From positions 1 through 35,311 of the IMG/VR virus record IMGVR_UViG_3300018432_000012: a DNA stretch of 35,311 nucleotides. One strand, 5' to 3'. This document shows positions 22,183 to 31,358 of this stretch, in pieces. Numbering within the stretch: position 1 is the first letter of the stretch; each line of letters starts with the position of its first letter. Under the pieces are notes generated by a model, which saw nothing but the letters and a program-made list of their open reading frames with translations, was not told where the DNA came from and did not search any database. The position numbers were made by a program, and so were the translations under genes. The DNA comes from a virus.

Positions 22183-23018
22183 TAGAAACTCCAACTTCCG
22201 ATGTTGAATCCGCCACCGCCAGCAGGTTGCTGAGGAGGGGGAGGAGAATTGTAGACACCGTTAGAGTAGTTGCTGGGGGAGAATCCGCCTGAATTATTTC
22301 CTGAACCACCGCCAAACATGCTGGCTAGAGATGACATGCTAAATCCGCCGCCACCGCCGCCTGATCCGCCAATGGAGGAACCAATTCTACCGCCGACAGG
22401 GCCTCCAAACATTGTTCCCGCCACTCCGCCAGCAAGACCAATAAGGTTACCAATCCCTCTGCCTTTTGATGCGGCCTCTGCTTCTGCGTTTCTTTGCTGT
22501 GTTTCGTTTTCGCTCATGTCTCCTTTGAGTCTGCCAGCAGCGGCCTGTTCCCACAGGTTGTCTTGCGCTCCCAGCCCTTTAAATCCAAGGTCTGTTAATC
22601 TATCTAATCCGCTTAATCCTGTTTTGTATGAGTCCATCCCACGACCAATATACTGATCTTGAAATGCACCGCCCATCTTCATCATTTCATCCTGCAAAGC
22701 CCTGTTTGCGGCTCCGCTGCCCAACATTCCTGTGTTGGCAGAATTCATGTTCATTCTTTTTTGAGTTCTTTCTAAGAGCATCTTCTGGTATGGAGATTCT
22801 GAATATCCTTTAGCTACCATGTCTTGCAAAAAGTTTGGATCATCAATTAGCTTTTGATATTCGCCAAAGGATTTGTCGCGTGCTTGGTTGCCAGTATCAA
22901 CATAGCCTTGATATCTGTTCCCCATGTTATCCATCTCACCAGCGAATCTATCGAAGGCGTCTTTATTGCTTCTATATTTTGGGGCAGAACCACCGCCAAA
23001 CATGTCTAGTAATCCCAT
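22182..23018 (-). CDS. P22 gp7-like / internal virion ejection protein (278 aa)
   Basis: A 278-residue protein. The N-terminal 150 residues are helical, with ANTGMLGSGAANRALQDE typical of podovirus internal proteins. A glycine-zipper segment follows (about 190-220, NLIGLAGGVAGTMFGGPVGG), then a long Gly/Ser/Pro/Asn tail with a run of prolines. Glycine zippers insert in membranes, fitting an ejected channel protein. First of the three ejection genes. Its stop overlaps the next start. Confidence 0.75.
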   Translation of the reverse strand: MGLLDMFGGGSAPKYRSNKDAFDRFAGEMDNMGNRYQGYVDTGNQARDKSFGEYQKLIDDPNFLQDMVAKGYSESPYQKMLLERTQKRMNMNSANTGMLGSGAANRALQDEMMKMGGAFQDQYIGRGMDSYKTGLSGLDRLTDLGFKGLGAQDNLWEQAAAGRLKGDMSENETQQRNAEAEAASKGRGIGNLIGLAGGVAGTMFGGPVGGRIGSSIGGSGGGGGGFSMSSLASMFGGGSGNNSGGFSPSNYSNGVYNSPPPPQQPAGGGGFNIGSWSF

Positions 23019-23019
23019 A

Positions 23020-23289
23020 TCAAAGTACCTTCATTACTAGGTTACCAGCCACAATTGTTGCCGCATTCAATGTTCCGGTGTCGTTATTCATAAAAACCTT
23101 TCCGGCTTGCTCAAGGTCATTTTCAGAAACCATTTTGTTTAATTGAGTCTGAGAAAAAAAAGGAGCCTGAGTCCCTGTCGCGTGGTTTGTCGTATAAAAA
23201 CCATAAAAAGAGAGCATCCACTCGTGCATTTCCTGAAGATTTGGAGAGTCTGGAGGTTTTGGAATGTTTACTGGTTGAGGAGTAGCCAT
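23020..23289 (-). CDS. Small virion protein (89 aa) between head closure and ejection genes
   Basis: An 89-residue protein with Pro-rich N-terminus (PQPVNIPKPPDSPNLQ), a helical middle and beta C-terminus. In this position P22 carries gp26 (tail needle) and gp14, but the protein is far too short for a needle, and I see no needle-type coiled coil. It resembles small tail-associated proteins of other podoviruses. Role unknown. It overlaps the head-closure gene by one base. Confidence 0.7.
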   Translation of the reverse strand: MATPQPVNIPKPPDSPNLQEMHEWMLSFYGFYTTNHATGTQAPFFSQTQLNKMVSENDLEQAGKVFMNNDTGTLNAATIVAGNLVMKVL

Positions 23290-23966
23290 TATTGCCCGCC
23301 TCCACTGATGTAATAAAAGTAAGGAAATGGCGCAGTGCTGCCACTATTTCCAAATACACAATTTAAGTCTGGGTTGAGATCAACAACTTGTTTTGTCATC
23401 AGGCTATTAAGCAATGAATTCCTGATTGTTTCTTTTTTGGCGTCCCACAATGCGCCATATTCAGCAGCAAACCTAAAGGCCAGCTCATATGTTGCTGCAT
23501 TGATCATAAAACGCGGCATATTAAACGGAATTTCGTCAGTCAATCCAAGGCTTAACTGTTGTGCTTTACCCCAGACCGTAAACTGATAATCCGAATTACT
23601 TGGAGCTGGGTAAACTTGAATGCCAAGCGTTAATTCATCAAAGTAGTAACATGAAGGAAACCCAGTCAGTCCAATAACTTGCTGTATTTCCTTAAACTTA
23701 GTCAGATTTACAGATTTCAAAGAATAAGAAGTGTTGTTTAACACGTAGTTGACCGTTGTAATTTCTGTAAATCTGCTATTTTCTAAAGATTGAACATCAT
23801 TAAAAGTTGTGACAGAGTTGTATGGGATTTTATCCCGCCATTCATCCAATATGTTGTTAAGCTCTTCTAATCCCCACAGCAGATATCCAGAGTTCACTAC
23901 AGGATCTAATTCCCTATCCTGTAGTGACTTGTATATGGCATCTGTTATCAGCTGTTTTACGATCAT
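23289..23966 (-). CDS. Head-closure/tail accessory protein (P22 gp4-like)
   Basis: A 225-residue protein with the pattern of podovirus adaptor proteins bound to the portal. An N-terminal helix pair (QLITDAIYKSLQ..., then LLWGLEELNNILDEWRD) is followed by beta-rich residues 50-145 and helices 150-190 (FMINAATYELAFRFAAEYG). The 'LN.ml.eW' start and 'l.y.lA..la.eyg' finish match gp4-like tail accessory factors. P22 gp4 is shorter (about 166 residues). The ribosome site is weak. Confidence 0.72.
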   Translation of the reverse strand: MIVKQLITDAIYKSLQDRELDPVVNSGYLLWGLEELNNILDEWRDKIPYNSVTTFNDVQSLENSRFTEITTVNYVLNNTSYSLKSVNLTKFKEIQQVIGLTGFPSCYYFDELTLGIQVYPAPSNSDYQFTVWGKAQQLSLGLTDEIPFNMPRFMINAATYELAFRFAAEYGALWDAKKETIRNSLLNSLMTKQVVDLNPDLNCVFGNSGSTAPFPYFYYISGGGQ

Positions 23967-23973
23967 TCATGGC

Positions 23974-25113
23974 TCAATAGGATTTAAGAAAGATTACTGT
24001 TCCATCTAAGTAGAGCTCATCATTTTGAGTTGCTGCTACAGCCAAAACACCAACGCTTTGAGCAATAGAGCCTTCACCTGAAAGATTTAGACTTGCTGCG
24101 CCACCGCCTGCGCCGCCACCACCTGTAATTGTTACGGCAGACGAATCTGTGTAACCAGTTCCTGGAGTAGTTGCAACAATAGACAAAAGTCCCCACGTGA
24201 CGTTGAATGTACAGCCGCCACCGCCGCCGGGAGTTGTTCCTGATTGGCCGATTGGAGTAGAGAAGTCTAAGTAACTGCCGGGAGTTACAACTGAAAGTGT
24301 TACAGGCTTCATTCTTACGATTAAAGCAGCAGCTTCGATTCCAGCACCAGACACAGTTTCTATTGCGAGGTTGGTTGGGTTTACAGTGTATTCCCCAGCT
24401 GTTGCAATTGAGTTGACGGCTGTAATTGCACCGCCAGTAATCGTAACGTTAGCTGTAAACTTGGTACCTGTTCCTGTAGTTCCTGTAACAACCTGCGCAC
24501 CGTTTGTTCCGTTGGCACCACCTGCTGCAATTGCAGCAGAGTAAACACCTGTAGTATCTACATTAAGAACCGCAGCAACTTCTGAAGATGAGCTGTCTGA
24601 AAGAAAAACATCATCTCCGGGAGCATAACTTGTATTGCCGGTAGGATTGCTTTGGAGTGTTGCGCTGATTGCATAAGCACGAGGAACCAAAGTAGCACCA
24701 GAGCCGGGGCCCGTTAAACCAATTGTTGGCATACTTGTATATGCGCCGGGGTTGTCTATGGTGATAGAGTCTATGCTTCCGTCACCGTTCAATATATTCA
24801 GACCAACCGATGAAAAAGTAGAGCCGCTTTTCTTTAAAACTGAAAGGTATGAGTCCTTTTCAATCAAAGCAAATGCAGGTAATTTAAATAAATGAGCACC
24901 AGCTATTGGCGTTGCGTTAGATAGCTTGATCCTACCAGATAGGTAAGCTCTACCGCATCCGTCGAACCTTGCAGTTGGAGGATCATTATCAACTACGGCT
25001 GCATTTCCAGCGATTAGTTGCAACTGAGATTGGTTTTGACTCAACTGAGCCTGAACAATATCTGTTCGCAAATAGACGCCACCTTGAGGTGTTAAATTTA
25101 ATGCGTTTGACAT
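23974..25113 (-). CDS. Gly-rich beta-repeat head protein (candidate decoration protein)
   Basis: A 379-residue protein directly after the coat gene. The C-terminal two thirds contain repeats of a beta motif: NPGAYTSMPTIGLTGPGSGA, TAGEYTVNP, and PGTGYTDSSAVTITGGGGAGG. Such G-x-GYT...G repeats also occur in the 825-aa tail protein's N-terminus. A gene placed next to the coat and co-expressed with it is likely to be a capsid decoration or head-fibre protein. It has no P22 counterpart at this locus. AGAGGGG precedes the ATG. Confidence 0.68.
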   Translation of the reverse strand: MSNALNLTPQGGVYLRTDIVQAQLSQNQSQLQLIAGNAAVVDNDPPTARFDGCGRAYLSGRIKLSNATPIAGAHLFKLPAFALIEKDSYLSVLKKSGSTFSSVGLNILNGDGSIDSITIDNPGAYTSMPTIGLTGPGSGATLVPRAYAISATLQSNPTGNTSYAPGDDVFLSDSSSSEVAAVLNVDTTGVYSAAIAAGGANGTNGAQVVTGTTGTGTKFTANVTITGGAITAVNSIATAGEYTVNPTNLAIETVSGAGIEAAALIVRMKPVTLSVVTPGSYLDFSTPIGQSGTTPGGGGGCTFNVTWGLLSIVATTPGTGYTDSSAVTITGGGGAGGGAASLNLSGEGSIAQSVGVLAVAATQNDELYLDGTVIFLKSY

Positions 25114-25125
25114 AAAAATCCCCTC

Positions 25126-26388
25126 TTAGGCGATGCTTGGAAGTTCAATAACGTAAGGTGCAAGAACCAAAATACCAACAAGTGCAGAAATTCGGAAAAC
25201 GTTATTTAAATCATTTACCAAACCTTGGATGTACACATTGACTGGCACTTTTAAGTCTCCGCTGTTTGTTGAGTTATCCGCACCACGAACCTGAGGAAGT
25301 CTCAAAGGAGTAACGCTTAAACCAGAAGGAACATACGCATAATTGATGTTTCTGTCTGGGAAAACGGCAACAGCAGCACCCGGAGCAGGCATTGCCTGAA
25401 CGTTTTGGTGATCACCAGCAACGATCAAAGGATGAGACAGGGTTACTGCAACTGTGCCCGAACCTGTGCCAAGAGCATCAGCGGCAGCTGTCACTACAAG
25501 CTTGTAGCTAACTGGACGATGCAGAATTGGATCAACCAAGTAAACACTTGGGATAGAAATTCTGTCACCAGCTTTGACAAGAACGGATGTAAGAGATGGA
25601 ACACCATTCAGTACCAAGGTAGTACCATCGGTAGAAATTGAACCTACAGTAATACCGCTAAGGCCAGCTAACGTGCCAGCAACGTGCTTACGAAATTCGG
25701 TAGATCTCATTAAATCGAAACCAGCTAATCGACCTTTTTCATGGCTGCCAATTCGAGAATTTAATGTGATTTTTGTATTGATTGCTTGGTTAAACATATT
25801 CTGCAAAGAGTTTTCAACTTGCGTGGCATCGTACGGGTTCATCATCAAATAACGTTCCGTATATCCAAGCTTCATCACATCACACATCACGCCAAGAGAA
25901 GATATAGCAGAATATGTGCTGACAGAACCAAGCTTTGCAACTTCATCGATAGGAGTCATATAAGCTGTGGTTTTAAATTCATACGCAGCGGTATTTTCAA
26001 TTTCACCAGCAATTGCTTGATAAGCAGGGTATGCGTAGTTATCTACGATAGCTTCACGGTTAAATTTGGTTAATGCTGAGCCTTTACCGATGATATCGAA
26101 GATTTCTTCATACGCGTTTAATTCACGTGTAACACTGTAAATGTCATCTTCTGTGATTGTATAAGGAATAACGAGATCTGATAGACCAGAAGGCGTGTTA
26201 GTCATACCGCGCTGAACAGGCGGTGCACCGGGGATTTTTATACCAATTCTGCCGCCAGTTGCATACATCTGTTGCGTGCATTGCTCGACGTACTTTTTGT
26301 TTCCGGTGTTATATATAGGGTTTTGCTGAACAAAGAATTCGCCCATATTCTTGGCGATAAGATTAGATACATCAGTAGCATTAGCCAT
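25126..26388 (-). CDS. Major capsid protein (P22 gp5-like coat)
   Basis: A 420-residue coat protein, close to P22 gp5 (430). HK97-fold features: an N-terminal helix, then a beta stretch VPYTITEDDIYSVTRELN, the long helix, MMNPYDATQVENSLQNMF, and the gp5-like sequence RLAGFDLMRSTEFRKHVAG. An inserted-domain-like region follows (about 235-310, VGSISTDGTTLVLNG and GDRISIPSVYLVDPI), matching the P22 I-domain layout. It forms the T=7-type shell around the scaffold. GGAG lies 8 bases upstream. The 177-base leader before it carries hairpins that may tune expression. Confidence 0.88.
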   Translation of the reverse strand: MANATDVSNLIAKNMGEFFVQQNPIYNTGNKKYVEQCTQQMYATGGRIGIKIPGAPPVQRGMTNTPSGLSDLVIPYTITEDDIYSVTRELNAYEEIFDIIGKGSALTKFNREAIVDNYAYPAYQAIAGEIENTAAYEFKTTAYMTPIDEVAKLGSVSTYSAISSLGVMCDVMKLGYTERYLMMNPYDATQVENSLQNMFNQAINTKITLNSRIGSHEKGRLAGFDLMRSTEFRKHVAGTLAGLSGITVGSISTDGTTLVLNGVPSLTSVLVKAGDRISIPSVYLVDPILHRPVSYKLVVTAAADALGTGSGTVAVTLSHPLIVAGDHQNVQAMPAPGAAVAVFPDRNINYAYVPSGLSVTPLRLPQVRGADNSTNSGDLKVPVNVYIQGLVNDLNNVFRISALVGILVLAPYVIELPSIA

Positions 26389-26521
26389 GGCTAAATCTCC
26401 AAAACGTTAAACGGTTAGTAGTAAATATCCGGTTTTAACGTCTTGTAGATTTAGACGACGATGCCTTTTACGTCACACGATGACGACTCTGAATAAATCA
26501 GGAGACTATTTTTATTATTTT

Positions 26522-26544
26522 TTAGATAATCCGAAGCTATCTAA
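26522..26544 (-). other. RNA hairpin with UUCG tetraloop between scaffold and coat genes
   Basis: On the minus strand TTAGATAGC-TTCG-GATTATCTAA folds to about 9 pairs with one bulged A, capped by the very stable C(UUCG)G loop. It lies 22 bases after the scaffold stop. An A-rich run follows instead of T, so it is not an intrinsic terminator. An mRNA processing or stability element separating coat from scaffold expression is more likely. The rest of 26389-26565 holds a second imperfect inverted repeat (CGTTAAA-CGG / CCGGTTTTAACG). Confidence 0.6.
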
Positions 26545-26565
26545 GAGAAATACAAAAGTCAATGA

Positions 26566-27303
26566 TTATTTATATTTGTTTTTAATATAATCTGCCTCTT
26601 CAAAATCATCTGAGTGACCAGCGTCAGACATTCTTGGTGCTGGCGTATAAGAGCTTGGTCTAGGCGAATCTGACTTTGCATCTATCTTTTCGCTCAAATT
26701 ATAAATCATGTTCGCAAAACTTTGCCCGTTATCCATCGCTGAGTTCTCAAAAGCCAAGCGCATAATGTGTGCATCTTTGTCGTTCTTTAGAAGATGCTTA
26801 ACAACTGCAGATGGGTTTTTAATATTAAGCTTTGCCATTTCGGAGACTTCATACAAGTTAATCTTTTGGTCTTGGGGATCCATCTGACCATTTTTCTGCA
26901 TTAACTCCTTAAACTCTTCGTCCTTAGTAGTTGCATCCTTCAGGTTATCAGCCAGCTTTTCTTGCGCCATCTGGTGCTTTACAAATGCCTGTATCATGTC
27001 AGGATTAAGTGTCCCTTCTTCTATTTTCTGTTCTGCAGTACCTAAAGCTTTTAAGTTTTGCTGATATTCCAAGTTTTGGTTCTGGGTTGCTGTTCCAGAA
27101 TTAACCTTTTTTTCAAGGTCATTCAATCTTTCGATTAAAAGCTTGTTTTCTCTTTCTTTTGCTTCATTGTTTTCACGCATCTTTTTCATTTGAACACTAT
27201 GAGACTTTTTAAGCTGTTCAACTGAAAGGCTTTCATTTTGAGATTCGGCTGCTCCTTCTGTTTCTTTTACTTCTGCGTCTGTGTACTCATTTTCTTGTGA
27301 CAT
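26566..27303 (-). CDS. Scaffolding protein (245 aa)
   Basis: A 245-residue, highly charged helical protein with coiled-coil segments at about 25-70 (KKSHSVQMKKMRENNEAKER). It has a helical middle and a C-terminus rich in basic and acidic residues (DAGHSDDFEEADYIKNKYK), where P22 scaffold binds coat. Its place directly before the coat gene and its composition fit scaffolding. P22 gp8 is 303 residues. AGGAGAG precedes the ATG. Confidence 0.8.
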   Translation of the reverse strand: MSQENEYTDAEVKETEGAAESQNESLSVEQLKKSHSVQMKKMRENNEAKERENKLLIERLNDLEKKVNSGTATQNQNLEYQQNLKALGTAEQKIEEGTLNPDMIQAFVKHQMAQEKLADNLKDATTKDEEFKELMQKNGQMDPQDQKINLYEVSEMAKLNIKNPSAVVKHLLKNDKDAHIMRLAFENSAMDNGQSFANMIYNLSEKIDAKSDSPRPSSYTPAPRMSDAGHSDDFEEADYIKNKYK

Positions 27304-27314
27304 TTCCAGCTCTC

Positions 27315-28718
27315 CTATTTAATAATTGCGCGTAATTTTTCTATCGTTAAATCAAGGTCGCCCTGATATCTCAATAAAAAAGTAAACTCTGGTGCTGCTC
27401 GGCTAAAGTTCCAAACAACTCTGTTATTCCTCTCACCCGTTAATCCTATTTTTCTGATTACGCTGTTTGACCAACTGTGTGAGTCGAAAGAAACTGTCAG
27501 TTCAAGATTTTGAGGCTCTTTTGCCTGTAATCGCCCTTGAACAATATTTGCTTCAAATCCATTAAGAATGTTTCTTGACGGGGAAAGCCCTTTATATTTT
27601 GTAATTCTTTCTGTTCTTATCTCTCGTCTTTTAGAGGATGGCTTTAAGCTCAACCTATAGACACCGTTTCTTGTTGCCACAACTTCACCGCTATCAACTG
27701 TCGAGATGAAATTGTCATCATTCCATGCCCAAGTTGAAGAGTTAGCGCAAAATGTCCAGTTATTGCCTGATTCAGGAAAAGTCATTGAATAAAAATAATT
27801 GTCTTTAAAAGAGTAAAAACTGCCTTCGCATTTATTGATGTCTGTGTACTGGCTAATGATTCTTGCTATTCCTGATATCCCTATTGGGTTTCTTGTCTTT
27901 AGTTCTTGTAATCCTTCTTGAACAGAAAGCTTCATAGGAGAAAATTTTGAAGATAAAAAGTAAATTTCACTAAATCCGCGAACAATGCTGTTCGTTCCTA
28001 TCGCGCCAAAATCTTGACGGTAGTTTGTGTCTTTAGTGAACGGAAAAAGATATTGATTGTTTGCAGATGAAGGAACCCATCTTTCAATACCTGTTGTGCC
28101 GAAAATGTATAAATTGTCGCTTAAAGTCTCAAGGCTTACGGCTTTAGTTAGCTGATCACTTATCTGTGGAACGTTATCCAATGCAGAAATAAGTAGCATG
28201 TTATTTGGGTCAGTTAGGCCCCATGTTCCTGTTTCTTCGTCCAAGATAATACCAAAAGTGTTTAATACAATTAATGATATTGGTGATTTAAAGGCAAATC
28301 CATTCTCTTCGCCCATTGTCGTTATTGTTTTTGCGTTTTGGTCATAAACCCAAAAGTTTTTACCGTCAACAATCCCAACCTGCTTCTGAAGGTTTTCAGC
28401 CATCTGAACAGCTTTACCACTATTAGTGATCTCTTTGATTAATTTTGTTTGGCCTGTGTTAAAAAGCTGAATAATAGCCGAAGCTGTCACGACAAAATAG
28501 GAACCGTTTCCAAATTCTGATCTGAGTATTGCTCTCGCTCCTGCGCACTCTCCGGGATGGGATAGTGGAACCAATCCCGGTGTACAGTAAACACTTCCGC
28601 TTTCACCAATAAACCAATTTAAAAGGTGAGGATATCCTAGCCTTATGTCCCAGTTCGGCAAAGTTCCAGTACCGTGAGGAACATCAATCCATGCTTCAGT
28701 CTGCTGTGGCTGCTGCAT
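27315..28718 (-). CDS. P22 gp10-like packaged-DNA stabilisation / tail hub protein (467 aa)
   Basis: A 467-residue beta-propeller-type protein. The start at 28718 (MQQPQQTEAW) is set by GGGAGG 8 bases upstream; a longer GTG frame overlaps the portal further. The N-terminus (LPNWDIRLGYPHLLNWFI, GSVYCTPGL) and C-terminus (DSHSWSNSVIRKIG, then RVVWNFSRA) follow the gp10 pattern. gp10 binds gp4 and plugs the portal. It lies between portal and scaffold, not after gp4 as in P22. It overlaps the portal gene by 23 bases. Confidence 0.82.
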   Translation of the reverse strand: MQQPQQTEAWIDVPHGTGTLPNWDIRLGYPHLLNWFIGESGSVYCTPGLVPLSHPGECAGARAILRSEFGNGSYFVVTASAIIQLFNTGQTKLIKEITNSGKAVQMAENLQKQVGIVDGKNFWVYDQNAKTITTMGEENGFAFKSPISLIVLNTFGIILDEETGTWGLTDPNNMLLISALDNVPQISDQLTKAVSLETLSDNLYIFGTTGIERWVPSSANNQYLFPFTKDTNYRQDFGAIGTNSIVRGFSEIYFLSSKFSPMKLSVQEGLQELKTRNPIGISGIARIISQYTDINKCEGSFYSFKDNYFYSMTFPESGNNWTFCANSSTWAWNDDNFISTVDSGEVVATRNGVYRLSLKPSSKRREIRTERITKYKGLSPSRNILNGFEANIVQGRLQAKEPQNLELTVSFDSHSWSNSVIRKIGLTGERNNRVVWNFSRAAPEFTFLLRYQGDLDLTIEKLRAIIK

Positions 28719-30897
28719 TGTCCATGCCTCCCTGCTGTTCTTGTGGCGGCTGTCCACCTTGTTGCTGTTGCTGGTTTTGCTGATTCTGTTGATCTTGCTG
28801 ACTTACCTGACTCTCAACATTTTCCGCTGCATCTTTGAAGCTGCTAATCATCTGATCATTGATATCAAGCTGAGTTTGTATCTGTTCATTAGCATGCTGC
28901 TTTTCAAATTGGTTGGATTTAGATGCAAGGTTGGCCAATGCGACAATCAATTTGTTTCTTTCCTGCACACTGTCTTCAAGGACTTTAAGTCGATTGGTAA
29001 TAGAATCCTGTTCTTTTGCAGCAGCTTTCCTATGCTCAGCAGATGCCATGGCGTTAGCTGCCTGAACCTGAGGATCAAGTTGTGAAGCTTCAACCTGCTG
29101 CTGCTGCTTCTGTTGCTGCGATTGCTGCTGAGCTTCTTTGTATTGTTGCTCAGTGATCATCCCTTGGGAGAATTGAATCAGAGATGGATCAATTTGAGAT
29201 GCAAACCTTCTCTCAAGCTCGCCTGCGTCTGGCGTATCAAGGCATCTTGCGTACATATCGCCAAACAAAGTCAGAAGTTGTGGATTTAAGCTTAGAATTT
29301 GAGAAAGGTATCTGACTGTATTTTCTTTCTGCATAGTAAAGTCTGGACTGGCTGAAATGCTCCAGTCGTAGTTGTCTGTAAAATCCTTTACGCTATTTTT
29401 GATCTCACCAGTAGGCAAAACCTCATTGATAATAATCACCTGACCACTGCCATCCTTGTTCTTTGACACCATGGTTCGCTGTTCTGTGATGATCTTTGGG
29501 ATCATCTGCTTGAATAACTTCCCAATTGTATTTACAAAAACGATGTGCTTACCAATGATGTGCTTGTTGAACACATTCATGTTTCGGGTAATTTTATCAA
29601 GTGCTACGCCAGAAATTACTGCGTTCTGAGCACTTTGTGTTTCCATCATCGCGCCGCCAATTTCATCCATTTCAGCCTTGACCATCTGGCTTGCTTCTAG
29701 CAACGTTTGTGATAATTGTCCGCCGCTTTCCCTTCTAATCGTTCCTACGTTCCCATCAAATATCAGTGCGCCTTCATGCGTATTAACTTTTTTTGCATTC
29801 TGCTTTGCCTGTTGCGTAACGACATGTTCAGAGCCAAGAAAATACTTGTCTGCACTGATGTTTTTGGCCTGAGTTGCTACCTGAGAGTTTAAGTAATTAT
29901 GAAGCTTTTGCGCGCCTTCCATTGGATAGACCAGCGGCATCGTGAAGTCAGTGTCGTCTGGGTCCCAAAAAGTAAGACCGTGGTGGAACACTAGCGGTAA
30001 ATCATCCAGCGGGAATTTCTTTGGGTTTTCTAAAACCTTCTCATTAAGAAAACGCATAAAGTATATACAGCTAATGTAATCCTGTTTGACAAGAGGGAGA
30101 TCTCCAGCGTCAATTGAATTGTCGCTCTCATACCTTGCAGCACCTTGCTTGGTCATCAAATTACTTTCATCGTCAACCGTCAAGCAGTCTTTTCTTTTGT
30201 AAATCCCCGTATTGAGCAGAACAAAATCGGCAAGTGTTTTATCCCTGTACCAATAATCAACCACTTTGTTGTAACTTGCGGTGATATTGTAATAGCTTTC
30301 CTTTTCCGGGCCTCTAAGAATTGGGTAAGTACAAATAACCTCTCGTTTAGAAAGCACCTTATTAATCCCGCAAAAGTGTCCATCTATCTTTGTGGGATCC
30401 ATTGCGTTTAAATCCCAGAACGCAATTGATGGATCTTTATGCAAAATAGTAACAGGGATGCAGTTTAAGGTTTTCTCGCTCTCTCTAGCAAAATTGACTT
30501 CCAAGAAAGAATATCCAGCTTCACAGCATTTCTCTAATGCGTCGTTGTTGTTTCTCGTTACATTTCCCCCAAGAACAATCGAGTTCAAAAGAAGCTTTGA
30601 CGCTGTAGACGCGGCAACATCTTCCTGAACCTCTTTGTTTGTAGGGGAAATATCAACACTAAACTCAATATCTTCAGCCTGCGCTCGCATCCTTGTGAGC
30701 TGCTTAAGGCAAAGATTGAAAACCATCGATTCTTTGTTCGCAATTCTTCTTTTGTTTTCCTGACCGTCATCCCACTGATCTCCGGGGATAGCAAACTTCA
30801 CAAACTTTCGTGCGCGCTCTTTATTCTTGGCATACGAAGACTCAAACGAAGTTATTTGAGAGCTTACCTCTTTCCATGTAACGGTTCTGGGCTTCAT
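28696..30897 (-). CDS. Portal protein (P22 gp1-like)
   Basis: A 733-residue portal, close to P22 gp1 (725). The N-terminus holds KFAIPGDQWDDGQENKRR and MVFNLCLKQLTRMRAQAEDI, typical of P22-type portals. A stem/crown core follows (AGYSFLEVNFARE, PMEGAQKLHNYLNSQ). The C-terminus is helical and very Gln-rich (about 600-730, e.g. QQQQVEASQ, NQQNQQQQQGG), which would form the barrel inside the head. It makes the dodecameric DNA channel and docks terminase. GGAGAG precedes the ATG. Confidence 0.93.
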   Translation of the reverse strand: MKPRTVTWKEVSSQITSFESSYAKNKERARKFVKFAIPGDQWDDGQENKRRIANKESMVFNLCLKQLTRMRAQAEDIEFSVDISPTNKEVQEDVAASTASKLLLNSIVLGGNVTRNNNDALEKCCEAGYSFLEVNFARESEKTLNCIPVTILHKDPSIAFWDLNAMDPTKIDGHFCGINKVLSKREVICTYPILRGPEKESYYNITASYNKVVDYWYRDKTLADFVLLNTGIYKRKDCLTVDDESNLMTKQGAARYESDNSIDAGDLPLVKQDYISCIYFMRFLNEKVLENPKKFPLDDLPLVFHHGLTFWDPDDTDFTMPLVYPMEGAQKLHNYLNSQVATQAKNISADKYFLGSEHVVTQQAKQNAKKVNTHEGALIFDGNVGTIRRESGGQLSQTLLEASQMVKAEMDEIGGAMMETQSAQNAVISGVALDKITRNMNVFNKHIIGKHIVFVNTIGKLFKQMIPKIITEQRTMVSKNKDGSGQVIIINEVLPTGEIKNSVKDFTDNYDWSISASPDFTMQKENTVRYLSQILSLNPQLLTLFGDMYARCLDTPDAGELERRFASQIDPSLIQFSQGMITEQQYKEAQQQSQQQKQQQQVEASQLDPQVQAANAMASAEHRKAAAKEQDSITNRLKVLEDSVQERNKLIVALANLASKSNQFEKQHANEQIQTQLDINDQMISSFKDAAENVESQVSQQDQQNQQNQQQQQGGQPPQEQQGGMDNAAATAD

Positions 30898-30913
30898 TAT
30901 CTATCTCTCCACA

Positions 30914-31348
30914 CTACCTAGCCGGTCGGTCATTTCGTTTGGCAAAAATAGAATCAGTGGATTTAAACTGCACTATTCCACTTTTACTTACTTTCTCCCA
31001 AATCTTTTGGTCTTCAAGCTTACTGTCGTCATCGGTAAATGCTTCACAAAAAATAGATGGAACACCAAGTTCAAATAATCTCAATGCGAATTTTTTATCC
31101 TTTAGATTCTCTGCCCTCAAACAATATGCGTTGGCAGTTGTAAATGCACTGTTTGCAGACTCTTGTGCACGTAATTCTCTTTCTTCTTTGGCAACATCGC
31201 CGATCTTTTTAAGTATCTCTGCATCATCCATATTGCTTGCGTCTATACCTAAGTCCTCAAGCTTGGCTAAAAGATCCATCCTTGTATCTTCCGGCAAAAA
31301 TGATATTAACTTTTTCTCTTTTACTGCTGCTGTTTCTTTCTTTGACAT
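30914..31348 (-). CDS. Hypothetical protein (144 aa) between terminase and portal
   Basis: A 144-residue helical charged protein: an N-terminal helical region with KKLISFLPEDTRMDLLAKLE, then ELRAQESANSAFTTANAYCL and a C-terminal beta end. No family recognised and no P22 counterpart between gp2 and gp1. GGAGATATACC precedes the ATG. Co-expression with packaging genes suggests a packaging or head-assembly function. Confidence 0.74.
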   Translation of the reverse strand: MSKKETAAVKEKKLISFLPEDTRMDLLAKLEDLGIDASNMDDAEILKKIGDVAKEERELRAQESANSAFTTANAYCLRAENLKDKKFALRLFELGVPSIFCEAFTDDDSKLEDQKIWEKVSKSGIVQFKSTDSIFAKRNDRPAR

Positions 31349-31358
31349 GGTATATCTC

